The position numbers and the translations under genes are program-made. Under the pieces are notes generated by a model, which saw only the letters and a list, made by a program, of their open reading frames with translations, was not told the origin of the DNA and made no database searches. This document shows, piece by piece, positions 53,813 through 62,794 of a stretch of 64,000 nt of DNA; position 1 is the first letter of the stretch; the number at the start of each line of letters is the position of its first letter. The stretch comes from Phyllobacterium sp. 628 (GTDB lineage: Bacteria > Pseudomonadota > Alphaproteobacteria > Rhizobiales > Rhizobiaceae): NCBI RefSeq assembly GCF_014189505.1, contig NZ_CP050301.1, positions 1,929,501 through 1,993,500 of the forward strand, read 5' to 3'.

Positions 53813-54704
53813 ATGTCAGTTCGTATTACGCGCCGCGTTGCGCTTGCTGGGTCCATGCTGGTTGTTCCAGCACTCGCATTGTCGATCAGGTCAGCAACGG
53901 CCGTCCCAGCCGCTGGTCAGAATCTCGAAGCCCTGTTCAAAGACCTGGAGAAGGCAACCGGTGCGCGCCTTGGGGTCTCGGCGCTCGATACGGGCAGCGG
54001 TAAACGCATTGATTACCGCGCTACCGAGCTGTTTGCCATGTGCAGCACGTTCAAGTTCTTCGCCGCTGCGGCCATTCTTTCCCGGGTTGATCGGAAGAAA
54101 GAACAGCTGGATCGCGTCATCACGTATAAAAAGTCTGATCTTGTCGAATATTCGCCTGTGACTGAAAAGCATGTGGAGGAGGGGGATGTCTCTGGCTGCC
54201 ATTTGCGAAGCAGCCATTACCTATAGCGACAACACGGCGGGCAATCTCATGCTTGATGCTCTGGGCGGACCGAAAGGCCTGACAGCCTATGCCCGTGAAC
54301 TGGGTGACAAGATTACCCGGCTGGATCGGCGTGAAACCGAGTTGAATGAAGCCAAGCCCGGCGATCCACGAGACACAACGACACCGGCGGCCATGCGCGA
54401 GAATATGGAGAAGACGGTGCTTGGCACTGCCCTGTCGGAACAATCGCGCCGGCAGTTGGCGGATTGGCTGATCGGTAACAAGGTTGGTGACAAACGCTTG
54501 CGGGCAGGCTTGCCCAAGAATTGGAAGGTTGGTGACAAGACGGGGACAAGCGATAGCGGCATGGCCAACGATGTAGCGGTGATCTGGCCGCCGGAACGCA
54601 AACCTATCGTTCTGACGGTTTACCTCTATGATCCGAAAGGCACTGCTGACAGCCGCAATGCGATCCACCAAAAGGTCGCAAGCCTCGTCGCGGAACACCT
54701 GTAA
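53813..54704 (+). pseudogene. class A beta-lactamase gene interrupted by a one-base frameshift
   Basis: Two frames make one class A enzyme of about 296 residues. The first (from ATG 53813) carries a Tat-like signal (ITRRVALAGSML...SATA) and the nucleophile motif CSTFK, and runs off frame after KHVEEG. The second resumes with MSLAAICEAAITYSDNTAGN (SDN loop), RRETELNEA (the omega-loop Glu) and GDKTGTSDSG (KTG). The break is in GAGGAGGGGGATG (54176-54188): one G fewer in the run of five restores the frame. Cys before the catalytic Ser has no Cys partner after KTG, so it is not of the KPC/NMC disulfide type. Either a recent pseudogene or a homopolymer read error. Confidence 0.85.
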
Positions 54705-54716
54705 CACGGCAAATGA

Positions 54717-54748
54717 AAACCCGCGAGACAACAAGGTCACGCGGGTTT
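54717..54748. terminator. bidirectional terminator between the beta-lactamase and DUF2147 genes
   Basis: AAACCCGCG (54717-54725) pairs with CGCGGGTTT (54740-54748) around a 14-base loop. A-run on one side and T-run on the other serve both convergent genes. Confidence 0.8.
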
Positions 54749-54763
54749 GCATGCCGCCCGAAA

Positions 54764-55111
54764 TTATTGACGGGTCAGGCTCTCACTCTTGCAGATCAGG
54801 CCGCCCAGAACGCAACCGGACAATGACATCGTGTTGCCGCTGACGCTGGCCTTGCCATTATAGGTCTTGCCTTCATCCAGCTTGTTGACCTGGCCCTTGT
54901 ATGATCCGTCTTTGCCGGACATCTGGCCGATCGACTTGCCCTTGTATTCGCCCGTCAAGACGGTGCCGCAATACTTGTCCGCGCCGCAGGCTGAGTATTG
55001 GATGATCGTGCCAGTTGGCCGCTTCCACGAACCAACGATTGGTTCTTCGGCCAGGGCAGGGCCCGCCATGAGTACGAAGCCGGCGCATGCCAACAGAAAT
55101 TTGCGATTCAT
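54764..55111 (-). CDS. DUF2147 family exported protein
   Basis: 115 residues from ATG 55111 (MNRKFLLACAGFVLMAGPALAEE), a clear signal peptide with GGGAGGA upstream. The mature domain starts PIVGSWKRPTGTIIQYSACGADKYCGTVLTGEY and ends LSGCVLGGLICKSESLTR, typical DUF2147 with two cysteine pairs. Members are small periplasmic lipocalin-like proteins; the function is unknown. Convergent with the beta-lactamase gene. Confidence 0.85.
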   Translation of the reverse strand: MNRKFLLACAGFVLMAGPALAEEPIVGSWKRPTGTIIQYSACGADKYCGTVLTGEYKGKSIGQMSGKDGSYKGQVNKLDEGKTYNGKASVSGNTMSLSGCVLGGLICKSESLTRQ

Positions 55112-55580
55112 ATGTTCCTCCCGATAAGGGTTGTGCGGCAAACGGGATCTCTCCTCGCCCGTTTGCATGTCCCTTACGTAAACGTAATTCAAAAAAACCA
55201 TAAATAAAAGCCTTTTGCGCAACTTCGGCTAGGGATTTTGCACTTTGGCACGAGGTTTTTCACGTGCTTGCCGCCGCGCAAATTAGCAGGACGAGCAACG
55301 GGAAACTGATCTTTGGTTAGCAAAGGCTTGAAATTGAAAGATCGCATTTTAGGCAAATTTGTCCCAAATGCCTGCAATTGCTGGATCGATATATTTAATG
55401 AATTCCGAAGTTTACGAGTTGTTTTTGTTTTGTTTGGCTTCAGTTAAGTATGCCCCTTAACAGCAATTTCAAAGCTGTGTGGCATTCTCGAAAGCATCGA
55501 AAGAGCACGCCAAAACAAACAAATCAGGCGGTTCTCAGAAGTCTAACAGGGCTTATCGGTTTAAATAGGGACACGGTAAA
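55112..55580. other. gene-free stretch between the DUF2147 and Sel1-like genes
   Basis: 469 bases in which no gene is supported. It contains a TTACGT-AA-ACGTAA palindrome at 55174-55187 and otherwise AT-rich sequence (55380-55450) that should hold the promoters of both divergent genes. Confidence 0.5.
55174..55187. promoter_or_regulatory. ACGT-WW-ACGT palindrome upstream of the DUF2147 gene
   Basis: TTACGT-AA-ACGTAA, a perfect 14-base palindrome 63 bases upstream of the DUF2147 start. Its core, ACGT-two-ACGT, is the same as that of the palindrome over the ETF-QO promoter at 45682-45697. A shared regulator is possible. Confidence 0.35.
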
Positions 55581-55847
55581 ATGGCACGCTTTGATCTTCA
55601 GAATATCGATGCCGGACATGTCGGCGGCGCCGCAGAAACGGACATCCTCTTCGAAATGGGCATCATGTATGCGACCGGCCGCGATTGCGCGGTTGATCAT
55701 GTCGCCGCCCATAAATGGTTTAATATTGCCGCCATCAAAGGCAGTGACCGAGCCGCAGAGTTGCGGGCTGAATTGACGAAGTCCATGTCCAAATCCGATT
55801 TGGCAACAGCGTTGCGTGAAGCCCGCGAGTGGATGACGTCACACTAG
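55581..55847 (+). CDS. Sel1-repeat-like small protein
   Basis: 88 residues. DILFEMGIMYATGRDCAVDHVAAHKWFNIAAIKGSDRAAELRAEL carries one Sel1-type (SLR) repeat: GIMYATG, then AAHKWFNIAAIKG. Such short SLR proteins are common in rhizobia, with presumed protein-binding roles. No signal peptide. GGGACACGGTAAA precedes the ATG, a weak ribosome site. The stop TAG is formed by the target TA and the first G of MITE copy 2; the original stop was TAA. Confidence 0.7.
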   Translation: MARFDLQNIDAGHVGGAAETDILFEMGIMYATGRDCAVDHVAAHKWFNIAAIKGSDRAAELRAELTKSMSKSDLATALREAREWMTSH

Positions 55848-56113
55848 GTCGTACACACATAAATCTGGCTGAAATGGCGCCTGAAACGGCAAGAAGATGC
55901 GAGGAGAGACGCGAAGGGCGGGGCCTTTCCCCCGGCTGAGCGGCTCGACACTGCAGCTTGCAGCCGTTTTGGCGTCCAGAGGATATGGTCCATTTGCCCG
56001 GCTACAGCGTCGCAAAGGCTCGAGAATGGATAAACATTCCCATCGCCTTTGCTCCTTGTATCCGAACAAATGGCCTCATACCATTTCAATCAGATTTATG
56101 AGTGTACGACCTA
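55845..56113. mobile_element. MITE copy 2 (265 bp, TA target duplication)
   Basis: The core 55847-56111 is near-identical to MITE copy 1 (about a dozen differences, mostly in the first 15 bases and in the GC-rich centre). It starts GGTCGTACACACATAAATCT and ends TGTACGACC, flanked by TA on both sides. The same orientation as copy 1, 4.0 kb away. Removal restores TCA CAC TAA, the stop of the Sel1-like gene. It ends 20 bases from the stop of the convergent LysR gene. Confidence 0.85.
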
Positions 56114-56133
56114 AAACCATGCATGGGGCCGCG

Positions 56134-57021
56134 TTATAAGGCCACTGTCCCCATGGGCTGGAATGCATCGCGGATAACCTTCGCCATGCCATCAATTGCC
56201 AGACTTTTCTTACGCGGATTGCGTATGAGTACGACATTCGATGAATCAATCGGCGGAAAGCCCTCCGCTTCGGTCAATTCGCGGCAACCCTGCGGAATAT
56301 TGCTCCGGGCCAGCGGTGCTATGGCGAGACCCGAGACGGCAGCAATTTTTAAACCACCCCCCGTATCGCAGCTATAGGCAAGACGATAATTGACCTTGTT
56401 CTTGTCCAGCGAACCGATAGCAAACTTCTTGCACCAGTCCGATCGCTCGTAAACGGCAACCGGCACAGGTGTATTCTCGTGCACGCAATGGACTTCCGAC
56501 GTCACCCACACAGTTGGATCAACAAAGAGGACTTCGCTGGTTGCAGGGGATTCCTGTTCAAAAATGACAGCAAGATCAAGCTCGTCTGCATCAATTGCGG
56601 TCATCTGCTGTGCCGAGTAACCGCATTTGACGGTAACCTGCACCTGCGGATGCTGGCTGGCAAAGGCCGCGAGCGCGCGCGGCAAGACCGTATAACCATA
56701 TTCCTCCGGAAGCCCGATCCGCACAGGGCCGTCAAGCGGCTTGGCTCTGATCGATGCCATGGTCTCATCAAGCAAGCCGACAATGCGATTGGCGTTCACA
56801 AGAAGCGCCTGGCCTTGCGCCGTTAGCGTTACACCGCGTGAGCCGCGTTCGAAAACACTTTCTCCCAGAATTTCTTCCAGCCGTTTGATCTGGATACTCA
56901 CCGCCGATTGCGTTCGGCCAATTTTCTCGGCCGCACGGGTAACATTGCGGGTGGTTGCAACCGCCAGAAACGTACGCAGCAAATCGCTGTCGAGAGGAAG
57001 TTTCATCGGAGCGCCAGTCAT
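56134..57021 (-). CDS. LysR family transcriptional regulator
   Basis: 295 residues. The winged helix-turn-helix is at 10-70 (DLLRTFLAVATTRNVTRAAEKIGRTQSAVSIQIKRLEEILGESVFERGSRGVTLTAQGQALL). The effector domain (GPVRIGLPEEYGYTVLPRALAAFASQHPQVQVTVKCG) is of periplasmic-binding type. Ligand and targets are not evident; the divergent 69-residue gene is the nearest candidate target. ATG at 57006 is an alternative start. MITE copy 2 lies just behind its stop. Confidence 0.88.
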   Translation of the reverse strand: MTGAPMKLPLDSDLLRTFLAVATTRNVTRAAEKIGRTQSAVSIQIKRLEEILGESVFERGSRGVTLTAQGQALLVNANRIVGLLDETMASIRAKPLDGPVRIGLPEEYGYTVLPRALAAFASQHPQVQVTVKCGYSAQQMTAIDADELDLAVIFEQESPATSEVLFVDPTVWVTSEVHCVHENTPVPVAVYERSDWCKKFAIGSLDKNKVNYRLAYSCDTGGGLKIAAVSGLAIAPLARSNIPQGCRELTEAEGFPPIDSSNVVLIRNPRKKSLAIDGMAKVIRDAFQPMGTVAL

Positions 57022-57113
57022 TAAAGTTTCGAATGACAGGCATAATTTCTATTCGTTTGATGTATGTCAACAATTGATCAAGCATCGCGGTTGCCGTCAC
57101 ATGGAATTATCCG

Positions 57114-57323
57114 ATGCTCATTCTTCGTTTGTTTTCAAAGCTTGCCGCAATCTGGCGGATTGCTGACGAGGAGGCACGCCAGCTCGCTCTCTTGGCTGAC
57201 AAGCCTGATACGCATCTCCCGTGCGATGCCGGGATAACCCGGGAACAAGTCGAAGCCATGTTGCGCTGGTACCGCTTGAAGCGCATAGGCCGGGTGCTGG
57301 CAAAGCGTATATCGCGTGGGTAA
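57114..57323 (+). CDS. small protein of unknown function
   Basis: 69 residues, divergent from the LysR gene. LRLFSKLAAIWRIADEEARQLALLADKPDTHLPCDAGITREQVEAMLRWYRLKRIGRVLAKRISRG is mostly helical and ends strongly basic. It faintly recalls the arginine-rich small proteins of alphaproteobacteria, but I do not recognise a family. GGAA lies 10 bases before the ATG. It could be the target of the neighbouring regulator. Confidence 0.5.
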   Translation: MLILRLFSKLAAIWRIADEEARQLALLADKPDTHLPCDAGITREQVEAMLRWYRLKRIGRVLAKRISRG

Positions 57324-57837
57324 TTTGCGCAGCCGTGCAGAAAAGCACGGCCCGCCCTCGACAATTTCACATTATTGACGCAATCAGAACGAGATACTTG
57401 TTACAATTACAACCTAGCGGTTAGATTGTTGAACGTTCGCATATGATCTCCGCCATCAAATTTTGATGGCGCTATATGGGATTTGCTGTCAGTCAGTCAG
57501 GTATAAGATAGCGTGGCCCTGTATAGATGTTCTTGGTTGTAATTAATCAAAATATAAGATGAACTACATTAAATATAACTCAAGAATTATTGACTGAAAT
57601 TTTCACAAGAAAAAGTTTTATAAAATAAATTCCCTGAGAAGTATGACCGTGCTCTGTGTTGTCAACAAATAATGGAAATGGCCATGATTAAATTGGAGAT
57701 GAAAATTATGATGTTGATACAGATAAATTGGCTTTTTCAGAGAATATTTCACAACTCTTAGGGGTTGCGAAGACTGGGATATCAGTTAAGTAAACGGTTT
57801 GTAGGAATTTCTGATTCTTAAGGATGACGGGGAAGTT
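57324..57837. other. AT-rich gene-free stretch with a palindrome
   Basis: 514 bases, clearly richer in A+T than the neighbourhood, especially 57540-57720. CGCCATCAAA-T-TTTGATGGCG (57451-57471) is a perfect 10-bp inverted repeat around one base. No coding frame is supported. Base composition is unlike the surrounding genes and could mark a remnant of acquired DNA. Confidence 0.5.
57451..57471. promoter_or_regulatory. perfect 21-base palindrome in the AT-rich stretch
   Basis: CGCCATCAAA and TTTGATGGCG around a single T. With no U-run after it, it looks more like a protein-binding site than a terminator. No regulator can be assigned. Confidence 0.3.
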
Positions 57838-58047
57838 ATGCAGGACGAGCTTGGAGAGTTATTATCAAAACTGAGCGATGCTCAGAAAGAGTTGATAATC
57901 TTGACTGCAAAGACCAATGCATTTCCTGATAATAATACATTGAGAAAAATCGCCACACTGTCGCTGAATATCTCCGCCGTTGAAGCTTTGATTGCCGACA
58001 CTCAAAATCGCGCCAAGCGCGCCAAGATGACCAAAGCCAATGATTAG
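57838..58047 (+). CDS. small helical protein of unknown function
   Basis: 69 residues behind GGGGAAG. MQDELGELLSKLSDAQKELIILTAKTNAFPDNNTLRKIATLSLNISAVEALIADTQNRAKRAKMTKAND has two amphipathic helices joined by a FPDNN turn, then a basic tail. No cysteine, no membrane segment. I recognise no family. It sits at the edge of the AT-rich stretch and converges on dps, with a terminator between. Confidence 0.5.
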   Translation: MQDELGELLSKLSDAQKELIILTAKTNAFPDNNTLRKIATLSLNISAVEALIADTQNRAKRAKMTKAND

Positions 58048-58089
58048 AGCGGTGTGATCTAACAAACACAGCTGATGTGAAGTCCGGGT

Positions 58090-58118
58090 GAGGCTGGAGA
58101 TCATACCAGCCTCCCCAA
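58090..58118. terminator. terminator between the 69-residue gene and dps
   Basis: GAGGCTGG (58090-58097) pairs with CCAGCCTC (58106-58113), loop of eight bases, followed by CCCAAGTTTTT. It can serve the plus-strand gene and, less well, dps. Confidence 0.65.
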
Positions 58119-58131
58119 GTTTTTCAGATAA

Positions 58132-58659
58132 TCAAACTCCAGCCGGTCCGGTGCGTGTGGCTTCAAACAGGAACCAGTGGCGGCGTTCGGATTCATCGAT
58201 GTAGTTTTCGATGATGCTGGTGGTGGCGCTGTCATTATATTCGCTGCACAACTCATGCACCTGTCGCAAATAGCCGATAAAACTCTTCGTATCGTCGCGC
58301 AGTTCAGCCAGCATATCCTCCGGCGTGACGAAATTTGCGTCATTGTCGAGCAGACGTTGCTGGGCGGAGATCTGCCCGATGGAACGCAATGTCGTGCCGC
58401 CTATCTTGCGGACACGTTCGGCAAGAACGTCGGTCATGTCGAAAATTTGTTCGCCCTGTTCATCCAGCATCAGATGATAGTCGCGGAAATGAGGACCGCT
58501 CATATGCCAGTGAAAGTTCTTGGTCTTCATATAGAGTGCAAACGTATCAGCCAGCAGCGCATTGACGGCTGCTGCAATATCACGCGTCGCATCCGCCCCG
58601 AGATCGCTGGGTGTTGCGGTTGGTGCGCGTTTGATCGTCTGTAATGATTTGGTGGACAT
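58132..58659 (-). CDS. dps: Dps family DNA-binding ferritin-like protein
   Basis: 175 residues. ALLADTFALYMKTKNFHWHMSGPHFRDYHLMLDEQGEQIFDMTDVLAERVRKIGG contains the ferroxidase residues (H in FHWHMSG and the D/E of HLMLDEQGEQIFD). The first 27 residues (STKSLQTIKRAPTATPSDL) form the lysine-bearing flexible tail used for DNA contact. Dodecameric Dps stores iron and shields DNA during starvation and peroxide stress. The C-terminal helix ends with RRHWFLFEATRTG. Same strand as mccA but about 100 bases away. Confidence 0.92.
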   Translation of the reverse strand: MSTKSLQTIKRAPTATPSDLGADATRDIAAAVNALLADTFALYMKTKNFHWHMSGPHFRDYHLMLDEQGEQIFDMTDVLAERVRKIGGTTLRSIGQISAQQRLLDNDANFVTPEDMLAELRDDTKSFIGYLRQVHELCSEYNDSATTSIIENYIDESERRHWFLFEATRTGPAGV

Positions 58660-58764
58660 AAGTCGAACTCCTCTACATCGACGGGAAACGCTTCCGGCTT
58701 TCGAATTCAGGCCAGGGCGGTACCCGGAAATATATGACTAGCACGGCTATTTGTCATTTATGCT

Positions 58765-60783
58765 TCAATTCTTGGTCAACTCTGCCAGCGCAGGGTCTTC
58801 AAAGCGAACCAGAGCAGTTTTCTCCTTCACCTGCGCACCCTCCGCAACAATCTCTGCGATCCTGCCGTCATGCGGAGCAGTGATGGAATGCTCCATCTTC
58901 ATTGCTTCCAGCACCAGAAGGATCTGTCCTTTCTTGACGGTATCACCTGCGCTGGCACGAACCGATTTCACCAGTCCCGGCATGGGTGCAGTCAGTCTGT
59001 CGCCGGAAGCCCCTGCCTCATCGGCGCGAAGCAACGGATCGGGAAACGCGAATACAGCCACCGTTCCCTTGGCTATGATGGCAACACCTTGCGGTATTGC
59101 CGCAATCTTTGCCTTCAAGTTGATGCCCTTGCCGGTGATGTGCCAGCCGCTGCCGTCCTGCCGTACCCGCAGTTCCATGGCGTCTTTAGAGTTGGATATC
59201 TCAAAGCGGTCACTATCAAGGACTGCAACGCCATAGCGTACCGAACTGGCGGCTTCCCCAAGCGTGACCGGATAGTGCGACGGCGCATGATGGCCGTAAC
59301 CGCGCAGTGCAGTCCAGGGATCGTCGGATGTGACCTTGGTCAGCAAACCGCTGGCATAGAGCACTGCAAGCTCTTTGGCGCCCACTGGCATTGCCACTGG
59401 AACGATCAGTCCGGCAAGGTCGCGGTCGATCAGTGCTGTGTCCACATCACCTGCCGCAAACCCCTGATGCCGGATCAGCGCCGCCAGAAAAGCGGTGTTT
59501 GTCACAGTGCCAGCAATTTCTGTCTGCAGCAGCGCATCTTCCATGGCGCGCAATGCGCTTGCACGGTCGTTGGCATGCACCACAACCTTGGCAATCATCG
59601 GATCATAGAACGGTGAAATCGTATCGCCCGCGCGAACACCGGTCTCGATGCGCACCGTTCCTTCTTTGACGCTCACGGGGAAAGCAAGATGATGCAGCGT
59701 TCCGATGGCAGGTAGAAAGCCCTTTGACGGGTCTTCCGCATACAGGCGTGCCTCGATTGCATGGCCATTCAGCGGAATTTGTTCCTGCGTCAAGGGCAGT
59801 TTTTCGCCAGCCGCTACCCGCAATTGCCATTCGACCAAATCCAGCCCGGTAATCATCTCTGTGACCGGGTGTTCGACCTGCAGGCGCGTGTTCATTTCCA
59901 TGAACCAGAAGCCATCCGGCCGTAGACCCTGCGTCGCGTCAACGATGAACTCGATCGTGCCTGCGCCGGAATAATTGATGGCCTTGGCTGCCTTCACGGC
60001 AGCGTCAGTCATCGCCGCGCGCATTTCTGCGCTGATATCAGGGGCAGGGGCTTCTTCGATCACCTTCTGGTGACGGCGCTGCAGCGAGCAGTCGCGCTCG
60101 TAAAGGTGCACGGCATTGCCGTGATTGTCGCCAAACACCTGCACTTCGATATGACGCGGCTTGGAGACATATTTTTCAACCAGCACGCGGTCATCCCCGA
60201 AAGCACTCTTGGCTTCGCGCCGCGCACTGCCGAGAGCTTCGGCGAAATCATCGGGATGATCGACCTTGCGCATGCCCTTGCCACCGCCACCGGCGCGGGC
60301 CTTGATCAGAACGGGATAGCCGATCTCACGCGCCTTGGAGGCGAGAACCACAAGTTCCTGTGCTTCTCCGTGATAGCCGGGGACGACAGGCACGCCCGCC
60401 TTTTCCATCAGCCGCTTGGCGGCATCTTTCAGCCCCATGGCGCGGATGGAGTCCGCCGAGGGTCCGATGAACACCAGCCCGGCCTTGACCACCGCATCAA
60501 TAAATCCGGGGTTTTCCGAAAGGAATCCGTAACCGGGATGGATAGCTTCAGCCCCGGTCTTCAGTGCAGCTTCAATAATGCGGTCTGCCCGCAAATAGCT
60601 GTCGGAGACAGATGAACCACCGATGTGAACGGCTTCATCTGCCATTGCCACATGCAAGGAGTTGGCATCTGCATCGGAATAAACGGCAACTGTGCCTACA
60701 CCCATCTTCTGCGCTGTCCGGATCACCCGGCAGGCAATTTCACCACGATTGGCTATGAGGATTCTGGAGAACATTTTTGTCAT
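58765..60783 (-). CDS. mccA: methylcrotonoyl-CoA carboxylase biotin-containing subunit
   Basis: 672 residues. Biotin carboxylase domain from MFSRILIANRGEIACRVIRTAQKMG, with ATP-grasp GGGGKGMR near 165-172 and SLQRRHQKVIEEAPAPD near 235. The middle domain is followed by the biotinyl domain with LVLEAMKMEHSI, where the K of A-M-K-M is biotinylated (near 636). With mccB it carboxylates 3-methylcrotonyl-CoA in leucine catabolism; propionyl- or geranyl-CoA carboxylase subunits look similar, but adjacency to an isovaleryl-CoA dehydrogenase favours MCC. ATG at 60774 is an alternative start. Twelve bases after mccB. Confidence 0.9.
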   Translation of the reverse strand: MTKMFSRILIANRGEIACRVIRTAQKMGVGTVAVYSDADANSLHVAMADEAVHIGGSSVSDSYLRADRIIEAALKTGAEAIHPGYGFLSENPGFIDAVVKAGLVFIGPSADSIRAMGLKDAAKRLMEKAGVPVVPGYHGEAQELVVLASKAREIGYPVLIKARAGGGGKGMRKVDHPDDFAEALGSARREAKSAFGDDRVLVEKYVSKPRHIEVQVFGDNHGNAVHLYERDCSLQRRHQKVIEEAPAPDISAEMRAAMTDAAVKAAKAINYSGAGTIEFIVDATQGLRPDGFWFMEMNTRLQVEHPVTEMITGLDLVEWQLRVAAGEKLPLTQEQIPLNGHAIEARLYAEDPSKGFLPAIGTLHHLAFPVSVKEGTVRIETGVRAGDTISPFYDPMIAKVVVHANDRASALRAMEDALLQTEIAGTVTNTAFLAALIRHQGFAAGDVDTALIDRDLAGLIVPVAMPVGAKELAVLYASGLLTKVTSDDPWTALRGYGHHAPSHYPVTLGEAASSVRYGVAVLDSDRFEISNSKDAMELRVRQDGSGWHITGKGINLKAKIAAIPQGVAIIAKGTVAVFAFPDPLLRADEAGASGDRLTAPMPGLVKSVRASAGDTVKKGQILLVLEAMKMEHSITAPHDGRIAEIVAEGAQVKEKTALVRFEDPALAELTKN

Positions 60784-60794
60784 GATTTTTCTCC

Positions 60795-62402
60795 TTACAT
60801 CCTGAAGACACCGAATTTGGTGTCCTCCACAGGTGCATTCAGGGCGGCGGAAAGCGAAAGCGCGAGAACCTCGCGGGTTTTGGCCGGATCGATGATCCCG
60901 TCATCCCATAGACGGGCCGAGGAATAGAGCGGATGGCCTTCGCGTTCATATTTTTCAAGAATCGGCGCACGGAAGGCTGCTTCATCGGCTGCGGGCCAAT
61001 CACCCCCTTTGCGCTCGATGCCCTCACGCTTGACCAGTGCCAGAACTGTTGCCGCCTGTTCACCGCCCATGACGGAGATGCGGGCATTAGGCCACATCCA
61101 CAGGAAGCGCGGAGAAAATGCACGGCCGCACATGCCGTAATTGCCCGCACCAAAGGAGCCACCGAGAATCATGGTGACTTTCGGGACGCGCGCAGTGGCA
61201 ACCGCCGTGACCAGTTTTGCCCCATCCTTGGCGATCCCGCGCGCCTCGTAAGAGCGTCCGACCATGAAGCCAGTAATATTCTGCAGGAATACCAGCGGAA
61301 TACCGCGCTGGGTACACAGTTCAATGAAATGCGTGCCCTTCAGCGCGCTTTCCGAAAACAGCACGCCATTGTTAGCGATAATGCCGACCGGCATGCCGTA
61401 GAGATGGGCAAAACCGGTGATGAGCGACGTTCCGTAATTCTGCTTGAACTCGTCAAATTCAGAACCATCCACCACACGGGCGATCACTTCGCGCACATCA
61501 TAGGGCTGGCGCAGATCGGTGGGCACAATGCCATAGAGTTCATGTGGATCATAAAGCGGCGGACTCACTTTACGAAGATCAAGGCCTATCTCTTTCTTTC
61601 GATTCAGGTTTCCCACAATGCGCCGGGCAATGGCGAGCGCATGGGCATCATCCATCGCGTAGTGATCGGCAACGCCTGACTCGCGCGTGTGCACTTCTGC
61701 ACCGCCCAAATCCTCGGCGGAAACCTCTTCTCCTGTCGCCGCCTTGACCAGCGGCGGACCGGCGAGAAAGATCGTCGCCTGACCCTTTACCATGATGGTC
61801 TCTTCCGACATGGCAGGGACATAGGCACCGCCTGCCGTGCACGAGCCCATAACCACGGCAATCTGCGGAATACCGGCGGCAGACATATTGGCCTGATTGT
61901 AGAAGATGCGGCCGAAATGCTCGCGATCCGGGAAAACCTCGTCCTGATTGGGCAGGTTCGCGCCGCCTGAATCGACCAGATAGATGCAGGGCAGATTGTT
62001 CTGCATGGCGATTTCCTGCGCCCGCAAATGCTTCTTCACCGTCAGGGGATAATAGGTGCCGCCTTTAACGGTGGCGTCATTGACGACGATCATCACTTCC
62101 TTGCCGGACACGCGGCCAATGCCTGCGATCAAACCAGCGGAGGCGATATTGTCGCCATACATATCCCAGGCGGCGAACTGGCCAACCTCGAGAAACGGCG
62201 AGCCGGGATCAAGCAATTGCGCCAGCCGGTCACGCGGCAGGAGCTTGCCTCGCGATGTATGCCGTTCGCGTGCCTCGTCAGTCCCGCCCTTTGTCACCAG
62301 CCCAGCCTTGGCCTGGATATCGGCGACGAGCGCACGCATACGCTCGGTATTGGCGGCAAAGGCTTCGGACGTGGTGCTGATCTGGGACTGAAGTACGGTC
62401 AT
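60795..62402 (-). CDS. mccB: methylcrotonoyl-CoA carboxylase carboxyltransferase subunit
   Basis: 535 residues, the normal length for MccB. It transfers the carboxyl group from biotin to 3-methylcrotonyl-Co[95 protein letters not shown], and the C-terminal oxyanion-hole region [43 protein letters not shown] are all present. The ribosome site (AGGAG) overlaps the stop codon of the upstream VapC-type gene, so mccB translation may be coupled to it. Confidence 0.92.
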   Translation of the reverse strand: MTVLQSQISTTSEAFAANTERMRALVADIQAKAGLVTKGGTDEARERHTSRGKLLPRDRLAQLLDPGSPFLEVGQFAAWDMYGDNIASAGLIAGIGRVSGKEVMIVVNDATVKGGTYYPLTVKKHLRAQEIAMQNNLPCIYLVDSGGANLPNQDEVFPDREHFGRIFYNQANMSAAGIPQIAVVMGSCTAGGAYVPAMSEETIMVKGQATIFLAGPPLVKAATGEEVSAEDLGGAEVHTRESGVADHYAMDDAHALAIARRIVGNLNRKKEIGLDLRKVSPPLYDPHELYGIVPTDLRQPYDVREVIARVVDGSEFDEFKQNYGTSLITGFAHLYGMPVGIIANNGVLFSESALKGTHFIELCTQRGIPLVFLQNITGFMVGRSYEARGIAKDGAKLVTAVATARVPKVTMILGGSFGAGNYGMCGRAFSPRFLWMWPNARISVMGGEQAATVLALVKREGIERKGGDWPAADEAAFRAPILEKYEREGHPLYSSARLWDDGIIDPAKTREVLALSLSAALNAPVEDTKFGVFRM

Positions 62403-62410
62403 GCGGTCTC

Positions 62411-62794
62411 CTATCGGATCATTTCAATATCACAGCCGACGTCCAAGCCCTTCCAGGCTTGATCGGCGGTAAGGACATACCCTTTCTCGCGTATTGCAAG
62501 AGCAAGGCATGCGCGGTCGCCAAATGATAATCCTCTATCTCTGGTGATCCGCCGGAGCTGCGCAGTGGCTTCTGCAAGTTCCCGGTCGAAATCGACAATC
62601 GCGATTTCAAGAAATTTTGCATATCGAGTAACTGCGCCGCCAAGCTGGGAACGTTCGACCTGTTTGGTCAAAACTTCCGAATAATTGACTGTGCTCATGA
62701 GGCCGTTGCGGCAACGTTCGGCAACAATCTCGCCTCCGGTTTCGCCGTAGACGAGAGCCAGAAAAGCGGATGAATCAAGAACAGCAATACTCAT
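62411..62794 (-). CDS. vapC: PIN-domain toxin of a VapBC-type module
   Basis: 127 residues, the usual VapC length. Acidic PIN residues are D7 ([11 protein letters not shown]), E40 region (VNYSEVLTK), D93 region ([11 protein letters not shown]) and D111 region (VLTADQAW), making a divalent-metal RNase centre. VapC toxins cut tRNA or rRNA. The start overlaps the antitoxin gene by four bases (ATGA). The stop TAG is part of the AGGAG ribosome site of mccB. Gene order antitoxin-toxin is as usual. Confidence 0.85.
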   Translation of the reverse strand: MSIAVLDSSAFLALVYGETGGEIVAERCRNGLMSTVNYSEVLTKQVERSQLGGAVTRYAKFLEIAIVDFDRELAEATAQLRRITRDRGLSFGDRACLALAIREKGYVLTADQAWKGLDVGCDIEMIR

